The position numbers and the translations under genes were made by a program. DNA of 31,655 nt from JALYSX01 sp035544315 (GTDB lineage Bacteria > Vulcanimicrobiota > Vulcanimicrobiia > Vulcanimicrobiales > Vulcanimicrobiaceae): contig DATKGB010000129.1 in assembly GCA_035544315.1 (NCBI GenBank), positions 1-31,655 of the forward strand, in the 5' to 3' direction. Under the pieces are notes generated by a model. It saw only the letters and a list, made by a program, of their open reading frames with translations, ran no database searches and was not told the origin of the DNA. Shown here in pieces: positions 16,409 through 24,024 of the stretch (position 1 is the first letter of the stretch; every line of letters begins with the position of its first letter).

Positions 16409-17324
16409 TCCTGACAAGCCCGCGCAGGTCGTCGCGGTTGCGATCGTTCAGAGCAAGCCGCGCAAAGGCGACTACGCCGCCAACTTGCGCGAAGCCGGCA
16501 AGGCGTTCGCGCAGATCGCCGGCAACGGCGCCGATTTGGTCGTTCTGCCCGAAGCCGCGCTGACGGGCTATTTCCTCGAGGGCGCCGTCTACGATTTGGC
16601 GATGCCCGCAGCACAGTTTGCGCGCGATCTCGGCGCACTCTGGCGCGAGTCGACCGACGGCGCGACCGTTGATGTGGCGTGCGGCTTTTACGAGAACGAC
16701 GGCGGGACGTACTACAACAGCGCGTTGTACTTGCACGTCGATGCGGATAGCGAGCGCATCCTGCACGTTCACCGAAAGATGTTCTTGCCGACGTACGGCG
16801 TTTTCGACGAGGAGCGCTTCTTATCGCGCGGTCGCAAACTGCAGGCATTCGATACGCGTTTCGGGCGCGCGGCGATGCTGATCTGCGAAGATGTATGGCA
16901 CTCGATCGTACCGACGATCGCCGCGATCAAGGGCGCGCGTATCCTGATTATTCCCAGCGCCGCGCCGGGCCGCGGCGTCGAGGAAGCCGACGGCGAGTTG
17001 ACGTCGATCTCGCGCTGGCGCCAGATTCTGGCTGCGACGGCTGCCGAGCACGGCGTGTGCGTCGTTTACGCGGGGCTCACCGGCTTCGAAGGGGGCAAGG
17101 GCATGTCGGGGTCGTCGATGCTGATCGACGCGTTCGGCAAGACGCTGGTCGAAGCGCCCGCGACGACGTCCTGTATCGTGGAGGGCCGCATCGACCTGCG
17201 CGAGATCGACCTGGCGCGCGCGACGCTGCCGCTGCTCGGCGATCTGCAGGCGGCGTTGCCCGATTTGCTGCTCGACGATGAGTTACCGCTGCCGCGGCGA
17301 GGCCTCGATGCTGCCGATCGTTAG
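16392..17324 (+). CDS. Nitrilase-superfamily amidohydrolase, probable glutaminase partner of NadE
   Basis: This 310-residue carbon-nitrogen hydrolase has the catalytic triad E54 (LPEAALTGYF), K129 (HRKMFLPTYGVFDE) and C165 (LICEDVWH). In many bacteria a domain of this family is fused to NAD synthetase and supplies ammonia from glutamine. Here it ends inside the start of nadE. The domain order and the motif HRKMFLPTYGVFDE match the glutaminase of glutamine-dependent NAD synthetases, so a two-subunit enzyme is likely, though an independent amidase cannot be excluded. The GTG start at 16392 overlaps the flavoprotein gene. Confidence 0.85.
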   Translation: MSTRTNPDKPAQVVAVAIVQSKPRKGDYAANLREAGKAFAQIAGNGADLVVLPEAALTGYFLEGAVYDLAMPAAQFARDLGALWRESTDGATVDVACGFYENDGGTYYNSALYLHVDADSERILHVHRKMFLPTYGVFDEERFLSRGRKLQAFDTRFGRAAMLICEDVWHSIVPTIAAIKGARILIIPSAAPGRGVEEADGELTSISRWRQILAATAAEHGVCVVYAGLTGFEGGKGMSGSSMLIDAFGKTLVEAPATTSCIVEGRIDLREIDLARATLPLLGDLQAALPDLLLDDELPLPRRGLDAADR

Positions 17325-18156
17325 TCAAGCCCCCCAAAACGCTGCCGCCGCTCCGCGATTGGACGGGCGCGTTGCCGCCGATTGGCTGACGGCATTTCTG
17401 CGCGACGAGCTGACGCGGCGCGGCATCGCGCGCGCGGTCATCGGCCTGTCGGGTGGCGTGGATTCCGCCGTGACCGCATATCTATGCGCGCGCGCGATCG
17501 GCCCGCAGAACGTGTGCGCGTTTCGGCTGCCGTACGCGACCTCGAGTCGCTCGAGTCTGGATGACGCGCAATTGGTGGTGGACGCGCTGGGCATCAACTG
17601 CCAAACCATCGAGATCACCGCCGCGGTTGAGGGGTATTTGCAGTTCGCCCTCGACGCCGACGCGCGACGGCGCGGAAACGTGATGGCGCGCACGCGGATG
17701 CTGGTGCTGTTCGATCAATCGGCCAAACTCGGCGGCCTGCCGATCGGCACCGGCAACAAGACCGAACGGCTCTTGGGGTATTTTACGTGGCATGCCGACG
17801 ATACGCCGCCGCTAAACCCGCTGGGCGATCTGTTCAAGACGCAGGTCTGGGCGCTCGCGCGCCATCTCGGCGTTCCGGCCGCGTTGATCGACAAGGCGCC
17901 CAGCGCCGATCTCGAGGCCGATCAAACCGACGAAGGTGATTTGGGCATCACCTATGCCAAGGCCGACGCGATTCTCGCGCAATTGCTCGTCGGTTACTCG
18001 GACGCTCAACTGGTCGAGCGTGGTTTCGATGCCGACGACGTTGTTCTGGTACGTCATCGCGTTGACTCCACGCATTGGAAGCGTCACTTGCCGACCACCG
18101 CGCTCCTTTCGGGCACCGCCATCAACGAGTTTTACTTGCGCCCGGTCGATCTTTGA
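17308..18156 (+). CDS. nadE: NAD+ synthetase (synthetase subunit)
   Basis: This enzyme forms NAD from deamido-NAD, ATP and ammonia. The P-loop-like SGGVDS motif lies at residues 48-53. GTGNKTERLLGYFTWHADD and NPLGDLFKTQVWALARHLGVP are family blocks, and APSADLEADQTDEGDLG is the ATP/deamido-NAD loop. With 282 residues it lacks the glutaminase domain, which is encoded by the gene just upstream. I choose the ATG at 17308 because a GGCGAGG ribosome site precedes it. An ATG at 17278 would add ten residues but has no such site. The 17-bp overlap with the amidase gene supports a matched two-subunit enzyme. Confidence 0.94.
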   Translation: MLPIVSQAPQNAAAAPRLDGRVAADWLTAFLRDELTRRGIARAVIGLSGGVDSAVTAYLCARAIGPQNVCAFRLPYATSSRSSLDDAQLVVDALGINCQTIEITAAVEGYLQFALDADARRRGNVMARTRMLVLFDQSAKLGGLPIGTGNKTERLLGYFTWHADDTPPLNPLGDLFKTQVWALARHLGVPAALIDKAPSADLEADQTDEGDLGITYAKADAILAQLLVGYSDAQLVERGFDADDVVLVRHRVDSTHWKRHLPTTALLSGTAINEFYLRPVDL

Positions 18157-18159
18157 TAC

Positions 18160-18182
18160 AGACTAGTCGAGGCTGCTAGTCT
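18160..18182. promoter_or_regulatory. Inverted repeat, putative antitoxin operator
   Basis: AGACTAG (18160-18166) and CTAGTCT (18176-18182) form a perfect 7-bp inverted repeat with a 9-bp spacer. It sits 6 bp before the Phd-type antitoxin ATG, in the 32-bp gap after nadE. Phd/YefM proteins repress their own operon by binding such palindromes, so this is a plausible autoregulation site. It could also fold as a hairpin, but no T-run follows. Confidence 0.55.
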
Positions 18183-18188
18183 ATTGTT

Positions 18189-18461
18189 ATGGAACGATCC
18201 AAAACCAAAATGCCGGGATCCCGAACCGTTGGCGCCGACGAGGCGAAAACGCACTTTAGCGCGCTGTTGAGCGAAGTTGAGAGCGGCGAAACGATTACGG
18301 TGACCCGCAACGGTGAGCCGGTCGCGCGGCTCGTTCCCGTGGAAGGACGGCGCGAGCGGATTCGGCGTTTGCTCGAAGAGACGAAGGATCTTCGCGAGCG
18401 CATCGGCGGCCAGTTCACAACAGCAGAGATCAAAGAATGGGTAAATGAGGGACGGCGCTAG
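18189..18461 (+). CDS. Phd/YefM-family antitoxin
   Basis: This 90-residue antitoxin binds DNA through its N-terminus and a toxin through its C-terminus. The family core is clear: SRTVGADEAKTHFSALLSEVE, then SGETITVTRNGEPVARLVPV (residues about 11-51). The tail (KDLRERIGGQFTTAEIKEWVNEGRR) is the toxin-binding segment usually seen with VapC partners. It appears intact, but the toxin gene directly downstream survives only as a stub, so this is now an orphan antitoxin or a decaying module. Confidence 0.92.
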   Translation: MERSKTKMPGSRTVGADEAKTHFSALLSEVESGETITVTRNGEPVARLVPVEGRRERIRRLLEETKDLRERIGGQFTTAEIKEWVNEGRR

Positions 18462-18463
18462 CC

Positions 18464-18568
18464 GTGCTCGTCATCGACAATTCCGTTGCGGTCGCGTGGC
18501 TCTTGCCCGACGAACGAACTCAAGCCGTGCTTGCGCTTTCCGCTCGCGGCGTTGCGACGGCGCAGTAG
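18464..18568 (+). pseudogene. Truncated VapC toxin (PIN domain N-terminal stub)
   Basis: Two bases after the antitoxin stop, a GTG opens a frame reading VLVIDNSVAVAWLLPDERTQA, the unmistakable first strand and helix of a VapC PIN domain with its first catalytic Asp (residue 5). A TAG stops it after 34 codons. The other acidic residues and over 90 residues of a normal toxin are missing. The next gene begins 12 bp later, so the rest was deleted and not merely frameshifted. It cannot be an active nuclease. Confidence 0.82.
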
Positions 18569-18580
18569 CATCGAGGCGGT

Positions 18581-19156
18581 ATGAGAGTCTTTTATCCAGT
18601 CAGTCTGAATCTCGTTGGGCGCGATTGCGTGGTGATCGGCGCGGCCGACGATCGCGAAGCCGTCGAGAAAGAGGCGGCGTTGCGCGAAAGCGGCGCGGAC
18701 GTGCGTCGCATCTACGATGGGGCGGCGTTAGCCGACCAAGACGTGAGCGACGCGTTCTTCGTGATCTCGACGCCGCAGGATGCCGTCTTGTCGGCTCGGC
18801 TGCGCGCGCTGGCCGATCGGCATCGGTTTCTGTTGTGCTGTATCGATCAACCGGCGTTCGGCTTCGTTGCGATGACCGCGATCGCTAAGGCCGGCCCGGT
18901 GCGGGTGGCGATTTCGACCGCCGGCTTGGCGCCGCGCGCCGGCAAGATTCTCAAAGAGGCGCTTCAGCGCGCGATGGATGCGCCCTTCGCCCGCTTTATC
19001 GAAGCGTTGGGGCGAAAACGCGAAGCGGCGTTCGAGCGGCATCCGGGGCCGCAGGGTCAACCCGCTCGCCGCAAAGAGCTTCTCGAAGCGGCCAACGGCT
19101 TTAAGGTCGACGTCACCTTCGAGTATCCGGAGTGGTTTGACGATGGTCAGCGTTGA
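18581..19156 (+). CDS. Met8/CysG N-terminal-like protein (precorrin-2 dehydrogenase family), divergent
   Basis: This 191-residue protein resembles the precorrin-2 dehydrogenase/sirohydrochlorin ferrochelatase domain of siroheme synthesis. It begins MRVFYPVSLNLVGRDCVVIG as in Met8-like proteins. The segment LLCCIDQPAFG holds the conserved catalytic Asp (D89). GPVRVAISTAGLAPRAGKIL (105-124) matches the typical dimer-face block. The NAD-binding glycine motif, normally GGGxVA, reads GAADDREA, so cofactor binding may be altered. No other siroheme or heme gene is present. The start at 18581 has a GAGGCGG ribosome site. It overlaps cinA by 14 bp. Confidence 0.75.
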   Translation: MRVFYPVSLNLVGRDCVVIGAADDREAVEKEAALRESGADVRRIYDGAALADQDVSDAFFVISTPQDAVLSARLRALADRHRFLLCCIDQPAFGFVAMTAIAKAGPVRVAISTAGLAPRAGKILKEALQRAMDAPFARFIEALGRKREAAFERHPGPQGQPARRKELLEAANGFKVDVTFEYPEWFDDGQR

Positions 19157-20417
19157 GCTCGTGGCCGTCGGAACCGAACTCTTGCTCGGCCAACTCGTCG
19201 ATACCAACACGGCGTTCGTCGCGCACCGCCTCGCCGATGCAGGCGTCGACGTGTATGCGTCGCATGCCGTCGGCGATAACCGCGAGCGAATCGTGTCGAC
19301 CTTGCGATCGGCGCTGTCGCGGGCGGATGGCGTCGTCACGACCGGCGGTCTTGGACCTACCGTCGACGATCTCACCAAAGAGGCCGTTTGCGATGCGCTG
19401 GGTTTGGATACCGAACTCGACCAAGCGTCGTTGAACAAGATGGAAGACTTCTTTACGGCCGTGGGCCGCACGATGCGCGAGAACAATGTCAAGCAGGCGA
19501 TGATCCCGCGCGGCGCCCGGGTGCTGCCCAACGCGCACGGAACCGCGCCGGGTTTCGTGGCGTTCGGCGCCGACGGAACGTTCGTTGCGTGTATGCCCGG
19601 AGTGCCGGGTGAAATGAAGCCGATGCTGACCGAGCATCTGGTCCCATTCTTGCGCGAGCGTTACGCTTTATCGACGGGCGTCACCACGCGGGTGCTGCGC
19701 ACGGTGAACATCGCCGAATCTGAGATCGATCATCGGATCGCCGATCTCTTCCGCGCAAGCGAGAATCCGAAGATTGCGGTGTTGGCGCACGGCGGCCGTT
19801 GCGATGTGAAGATCATGGCAAAGGCGTCGTCGCCGCAGGATGCCCAAGGGATGATCGCGCCGTTGCAAGCCGAGATCGAACGCCGGCTCGACGGCTTCGT
19901 CTTCGGACACGATGGGGAAACCCTCGAAGGCGTCATCCACGATCTGTTGCAGCGCCATCAACTGACCGTCAGCGTTGCCGAATCGTGCACCGGGGGCCGG
20001 ATTGCCGCCGCCCTAACGCGGACGCCGGGATCCTCGAAAAGCTTCGTCGGCGGGGTCGTCGCTTATGACAATTCGGTTAAGATTTCGCACCTTGGTGTCG
20101 CCCGGCAGACCCTCGATTCGTTCGGTGCGGTGAGCGAGCAAGTGGTCTGCGAAATGGCCTTGGGCGCGGTCGAGCGCTTGGCATCGACGCTTGCTATTTC
20201 GACCACCGGAATCGCCGGTCCCGACGGCGCCACGAGGGAAAAACCGGTCGGGCTCGTTTGGATCGCTCTGGCTGGGACCAACGGCACGGTAAACGCTCGG
20301 AGGACCGAATTCCCGGGCAACCGAGCGGCGATCCAGGACCGCGCGACCACCGCGGCCTTGGGCATGCTTTGGAAGTATCTAACGGCGTGGGAACCGAACG
20401 TGCCCCGGCCAACGTAG
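19143..20417 (+). CDS. cinA: CinA-family protein (MocF-like domain plus nicotinamide-nucleotide amidase domain)
   Basis: This 424-residue protein has two parts. The N-terminal MoCF-like domain has GTELLLGQLVDTN at residues 10-22 and TTGGLGPTVDDLTKEAV near 66-82, and in CinA/COG1058 proteins it acts as an ADP-ribose/NADH-type pyrophosphatase. The C-terminal PncC domain (VAESCTGGRIAAALTRTPGSS from about residue 277) deamidates nicotinamide mononucleotide. Both domains act in pyridine-nucleotide recycling, which fits the nadE genes 1 kb upstream. The ATG at 19143 is chosen since the domain starts at once; longer reading falls in the previous gene. Confidence 0.95.
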   Translation: MVSVELVAVGTELLLGQLVDTNTAFVAHRLADAGVDVYASHAVGDNRERIVSTLRSALSRADGVVTTGGLGPTVDDLTKEAVCDALGLDTELDQASLNKMEDFFTAVGRTMRENNVKQAMIPRGARVLPNAHGTAPGFVAFGADGTFVACMPGVPGEMKPMLTEHLVPFLRERYALSTGVTTRVLRTVNIAESEIDHRIADLFRASENPKIAVLAHGGRCDVKIMAKASSPQDAQGMIAPLQAEIERRLDGFVFGHDGETLEGVIHDLLQRHQLTVSVAESCTGGRIAAALTRTPGSSKSFVGGVVAYDNSVKISHLGVARQTLDSFGAVSEQVVCEMALGAVERLASTLAISTTGIAGPDGATREKPVGLVWIALAGTNGTVNARRTEFPGNRAAIQDRATTAALGMLWKYLTAWEPNVPRPT

Positions 20418-20454
20418 CATAATAAGCGTACATTTGCCCAACCGGGAGACCCAC

Positions 20455-22986
20455 GTGAATCGTCAGCCTCTTATGAAGATCTCGCGTCTTGCAACTGCCG
20501 CCCTTTTGGGCTTGGCATTGGCGAGCGGGTGTTCGGGACTTTCGTCCGGCCCACGCACCACCCCACAGATGGCCATGCCCCCGTCGATCTCACCGGCATC
20601 GATCCGTTTCGCACCGATGGCGCATACCGCCATCCTTCCGGCCGGCGTCATGTCGGTACGACCTCAGAGTGCGGTCCAGGGCCCCAGCTGGACGCAGATT
20701 CCCGGTGCGGCAAGTTCTGCCGCTGCAGCGCCCGATGGCTCGCTCTGGGTGCTTTCTACCGCCCCGGCAGGCAACGATAAGTATATTTGGCATTACGTCA
20801 GCGGAAGCTGGACGAACATTTCGGGGCTGGCCTCCCAACTCGCGGTCGCGCCAAACGGCACGCTGTATGCGATTAACTCCGGTGGCGGTACCTATTCGTA
20901 CAGCGGCGGCACGTGGACCGGGCTTGGCGGCGGCGCCAGCGGGATCACGACTGCAGCGGACGGCTCGATCTACGTGCTGTCCAACGGAAACGCCGCGGGC
21001 AGCGATCAGGCGATCTGGCACAACGTGAGCGGAACATGGTCGCAAGTGCCGGGTTCTGGAACCTCGATTGAAGCCTCGTGGGATACCAATAGTTACGTGC
21101 TTCCTAACGGTACGGTTTCCGCCGGCGGCCTGTACATTCTCAATTCGATCGGTAATATCTATCACGAAAACGCGGACAACAGCTTCGTGCAATTACCCGG
21201 CAACGCGTCGGCGATCGCACCGACCGCGCTCGGTGGCGTTTATGCCCTTGGTTTTCCCAGTAGCGCTTCGGGCAATTCGTTGTATTATTACGACCTCAGC
21301 AATCCAGGTTGGAGCGTACAACCGGGTTCCGGCGTTAGCATTTCAACGAACAGCGCGCAACTTTACGTCATTGGAGCATCGGGCGGGATCTATTCCTCGC
21401 CGGTCGTTCTCGCGAATTCCACTGCTTCGGCGTGCAATACGACCAACACGAACCCGCAGTCGGTCGTGCGTGAAGCCCTGGCGATGGGCGGGGCGGCCCG
21501 CGACACTTCATCGCGGCGTACCTTCGCGGCGCGCCCGCAAGGCGTGGCCTATGCACCGGGTCTCGTGGAAGTGACCTACGACAACAATAAACTTTCATCG
21601 ACCAGCGCGAATTTGGGACAAGCGGAAAGCGATGCGGGTGCGACCTCGGTCGCGTCTGAAATCGCGTTCGCGCACATCGGGAGAACGATGCGCGTCCTAC
21701 ACGTCGTCGGCGACCTCGACGCCGCGCAATCCAAACTCCGAGCCCTCCCGGCCGTGACGAACGTGTCGCGCGTACAACTGCGCTTCCGGACCAGCGCCGC
21801 GGTGAACTTTCCGAACGATCCATACCTCACGCAAGAGGTGTCCGGCGGCAATCTAGTCGGACCGCCGTTCTATCAACTCGCGTCCACGGGCGGCCAGTGG
21901 GATATGCATTTGATCTGCGTGTCGCACGCTTGGGGTTACGCGGTTGCATCCGGCAACACGTTCGGGGCAACGCCTGCGGTTCTGGCCGCCGGCGTGAAGA
22001 TCGCGATCGTCGATACCGGCATCGATACCACGCATCCCGATCTTGCGGGCAAGATTGCCTATTCGGCCGTTTTCAACTCCGGTCACGGCACCAAGAGCGG
22101 TGCGTCGATCACCGACCAAGACGGCCACGGTACGGACGTATCGGGCATTGCGGCCGCCGACACGAACAATAGCTTTGGATTCTCGGGCGCGGGCTACAAC
22201 GCGCAGCTCATCGGCGAGCGCGTTTTCCCCACCCCCGATGCTCAAGGCTGTCCGCCGGGCGACAACAACAACGCGTGCAGTGCCAGTACTGCCGATATCG
22301 CTGCCGCGGTCACCGATGCCGTCAACAATGGCGCGAAAGTGATCAACTTGAGCTTGGGTGGATCGTGCGCCGGCGGCGACTCTCCCGATGAGGGAGCGGC
22401 CATCGCCAATGCAATCGCGGCCGGCACCGTCGTGGTTGCCGCGGCCGGCAACGAGAGTGCTTCGACCCTGGATGCGCCGGGTTGCGATCCAGGCGTCATT
22501 GCCGTGGGCGCGTCCGCGCTTAACGATGGTCAGCCCAACGGCTCGTCATACGCGGGCGCCAATCCCGAATACATGGCGTCATATTCAGATTATGACGCCA
22601 GCAATCCCAGTAGCTGGGGGGTTTCGGCGCCGGGCGGCGACGCGGCCAACGGTGGCGCGGATAGCGACATCCTCCATTGGATCGAAAACCTCTACACCAG
22701 CACGTCGGCGGACCCCAACTATAAGGCGTCAGTGGTATGCACGAGGGATCCGTTCGGCGAAGCCGGCAACTGCCGCATCGAAATCGACGGCACCTCGATG
22801 GCCTCACCGCACGTTGCCGGCGTGGTCGCGTTAATGCTCGGAGCAAACTCGAGTCTGACGCCGGCTCACGTAAAAACGATCCTGTGTGAAACTGCGGTCA
22901 ATATCAACGATCCGCACCAAGGTTGTGGGCGGATCGATGCGTACCGAGCCGTCGCGAGAGCGTTGGGAGACTCTTCGGTTCCGTAA
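20455..22986 (+). CDS. S8 (subtilisin-like) serine protease lipoprotein with N-terminal beta-propeller
   Basis: This secreted protease of about 843 residues begins with a signal sequence ending LALASGC, a probable lipobox. Residues about 70-310 form a repeat-rich beta-propeller-like region (SWTQIPG, GTWTGLGG, GTWSQVPG units, each followed by a GxLYxL-type strand). A prodomain follows near 365-460. The S8 domain has its triad at D520 (IVDTGID), H558 (DGHGTD) and S781 (GTSMASPH), with the oxyanion Asn in AAAGNES. The usual HGTHV has become HGTDV. The GTG at 20455 follows GGGAG by 7 nt; TTG 20434 and ATG 20473 are alternatives. The gene ends 3 bp from the convergent oxidoreductase gene. Confidence 0.92.
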   Translation: MNRQPLMKISRLATAALLGLALASGCSGLSSGPRTTPQMAMPPSISPASIRFAPMAHTAILPAGVMSVRPQSAVQGPSWTQIPGAASSAAAAPDGSLWVLSTAPAGNDKYIWHYVSGSWTNISGLASQLAVAPNGTLYAINSGGGTYSYSGGTWTGLGGGASGITTAADGSIYVLSNGNAAGSDQAIWHNVSGTWSQVPGSGTSIEASWDTNSYVLPNGTVSAGGLYILNSIGNIYHENADNSFVQLPGNASAIAPTALGGVYALGFPSSASGNSLYYYDLSNPGWSVQPGSGVSISTNSAQLYVIGASGGIYSSPVVLANSTASACNTTNTNPQSVVREALAMGGAARDTSSRRTFAARPQGVAYAPGLVEVTYDNNKLSSTSANLGQAESDAGATSVASEIAFAHIGRTMRVLHVVGDLDAAQSKLRALPAVTNVSRVQLRFRTSAAVNFPNDPYLTQEVSGGNLVGPPFYQLASTGGQWDMHLICVSHAWGYAVASGNTFGATPAVLAAGVKIAIVDTGIDTTHPDLAGKIAYSAVFNSGHGTKSGASITDQDGHGTDVSGIAAADTNNSFGFSGAGYNAQLIGERVFPTPDAQGCPPGDNNNACSASTADIAAAVTDAVNNGAKVINLSLGGSCAGGDSPDEGAAIANAIAAGTVVVAAAGNESASTLDAPGCDPGVIAVGASALNDGQPNGSSYAGANPEYMASYSDYDASNPSSWGVSAPGGDAANGGADSDILHWIENLYTSTSADPNYKASVVCTRDPFGEAGNCRIEIDGTSMASPHVAGVVALMLGANSSLTPAHVKTILCETAVNINDPHQGCGRIDAYRAVARALGDSSVP

Positions 22987-22989
22987 GGT

Positions 22990-24024
22990 CTAGTCGGCTC
23001 CGTAACCAATCGACGCGAGGACGCGTTGGGTGACCAGCGCGTCCTCGAACGTTGGGAGGGCGCTTTTGCCGGTTTCGATTTGCGCGACCCACTGGTCGTA
23101 CAATTCCATTAAATACGGGACGTGCGGATCGACGGCGGCGAAACGCGCGTAGGGCGACGGCTTGCATTCCAGCTCGTCGGTCTCTTCGGTGCCGACGGCG
23201 AACAAGCGCAGTTCGTGCATGCTCGCGCCGCTGGCGACCGCGGTGCGATTTTCGGCGTGAATGGCCAAGGTGAACTGATCGACCGCGCAGGTCGCGTCGC
23301 ATGCCAATCGCGCGATCAGTCCGTCGCCGTAGTCGACGATCGCAAACGCGCCGTCGTCGGCCGTACTTTCAAAGGCGCCTTCCGGATCCGTGCGCCGCGC
23401 GTTCGCCGTGCGCAGAAACCCATTGGAACGTTGCGGCGCGCGACCGGCTAGCCAGGTCGCCGTGTCGATGAGATGGGAGAGCAATGCGCCGCCGATCCCG
23501 CCGCCGCGCGCGCGGTCGAACCACCAACCGCGCTTGCGCGTGCCGTCGGCTCGCAGCCAGCCGGCCAGTTGGGTGATTTCGATCTCGCGCAACGGCGCGA
23601 GGTGGCCGTTATCGATCATCTGCTTGAGCGCGATCCGTTCGGGAATCCAACGAAACTCGTGCGACATCCCGCATGCCGTACCGGCACGTTTTGCTGCGTC
23701 GACCATTTCCTGGGCTTGGGCGACGTTCAAGGCGAACGGCTTTTCGCACAGGACGTGCAGGCCGCCGTCAAGTGCGGCGAGGACGTCGTCGCGGTGCGTA
23801 AACGGCGGTGACGCGACCACGATCGCATCGAGCTTGGCACCGGCGATCATCTGCGCGGCCGAGGCGAACGATTGCGCAATGTTGCGTTCGGCGGCGACCC
23901 GCGCCGCGCTGTTGGGCGACGCGAGGGCGACGACCTCGAAGCGCGGATGCGCGGTCAAGGCCGGCAGATGCGAACGAACGCCGAACCCGCTGCCGACGAT
24001 GCCGACGCGGTAGATATTCGTCAC
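22990..24024 (-). CDS. Gfo/Idh/MocA-family NAD(P)-dependent oxidoreductase
   Basis: This 344-residue dehydrogenase has an N-terminal Rossmann fold (VGIVGSGFGVRSH, residues 7-19) and the family motif CEKPFAL with K95. Most members oxidise or reduce sugars, inositols or their derivatives; the substrate here is unknown. Start GTG 24024 is fixed by a GGAGGG ribosome site at 24031-24036. The start overlaps the aminotransferase stop as GTGA (24021-24024). It is the last gene of the six-gene operon. It may reduce an imine, a keto intermediate or a sugar joined to the operon product; that is inference. Confidence 0.92.
   Translation of the reverse strand: MTNIYRVGIVGSGFGVRSHLPALTAHPRFEVVALASPNSAARVAAERNIAQSFASAAQMIAGAKLDAIVVASPPFTHRDDVLAALDGGLHVLCEKPFALNVAQAQEMVDAAKRAGTACGMSHEFRWIPERIALKQMIDNGHLAPLREIEITQLAGWLRADGTRKRGWWFDRARGGGIGGALLSHLIDTATWLAGRAPQRSNGFLRTANARRTDPEGAFESTADDGAFAIVDYGDGLIARLACDATCAVDQFTLAIHAENRTAVASGASMHELRLFAVGTEETDELECKPSPYARFAAVDPHVPYLMELYDQWVAQIETGKSALPTFEDALVTQRVLASIGYGAD

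Noticed and set aside
18362..18568. VapC stub as a real small gene
   Set aside because: It matches only the first strand and helix of the PIN domain and stops before the remaining catalytic residues.
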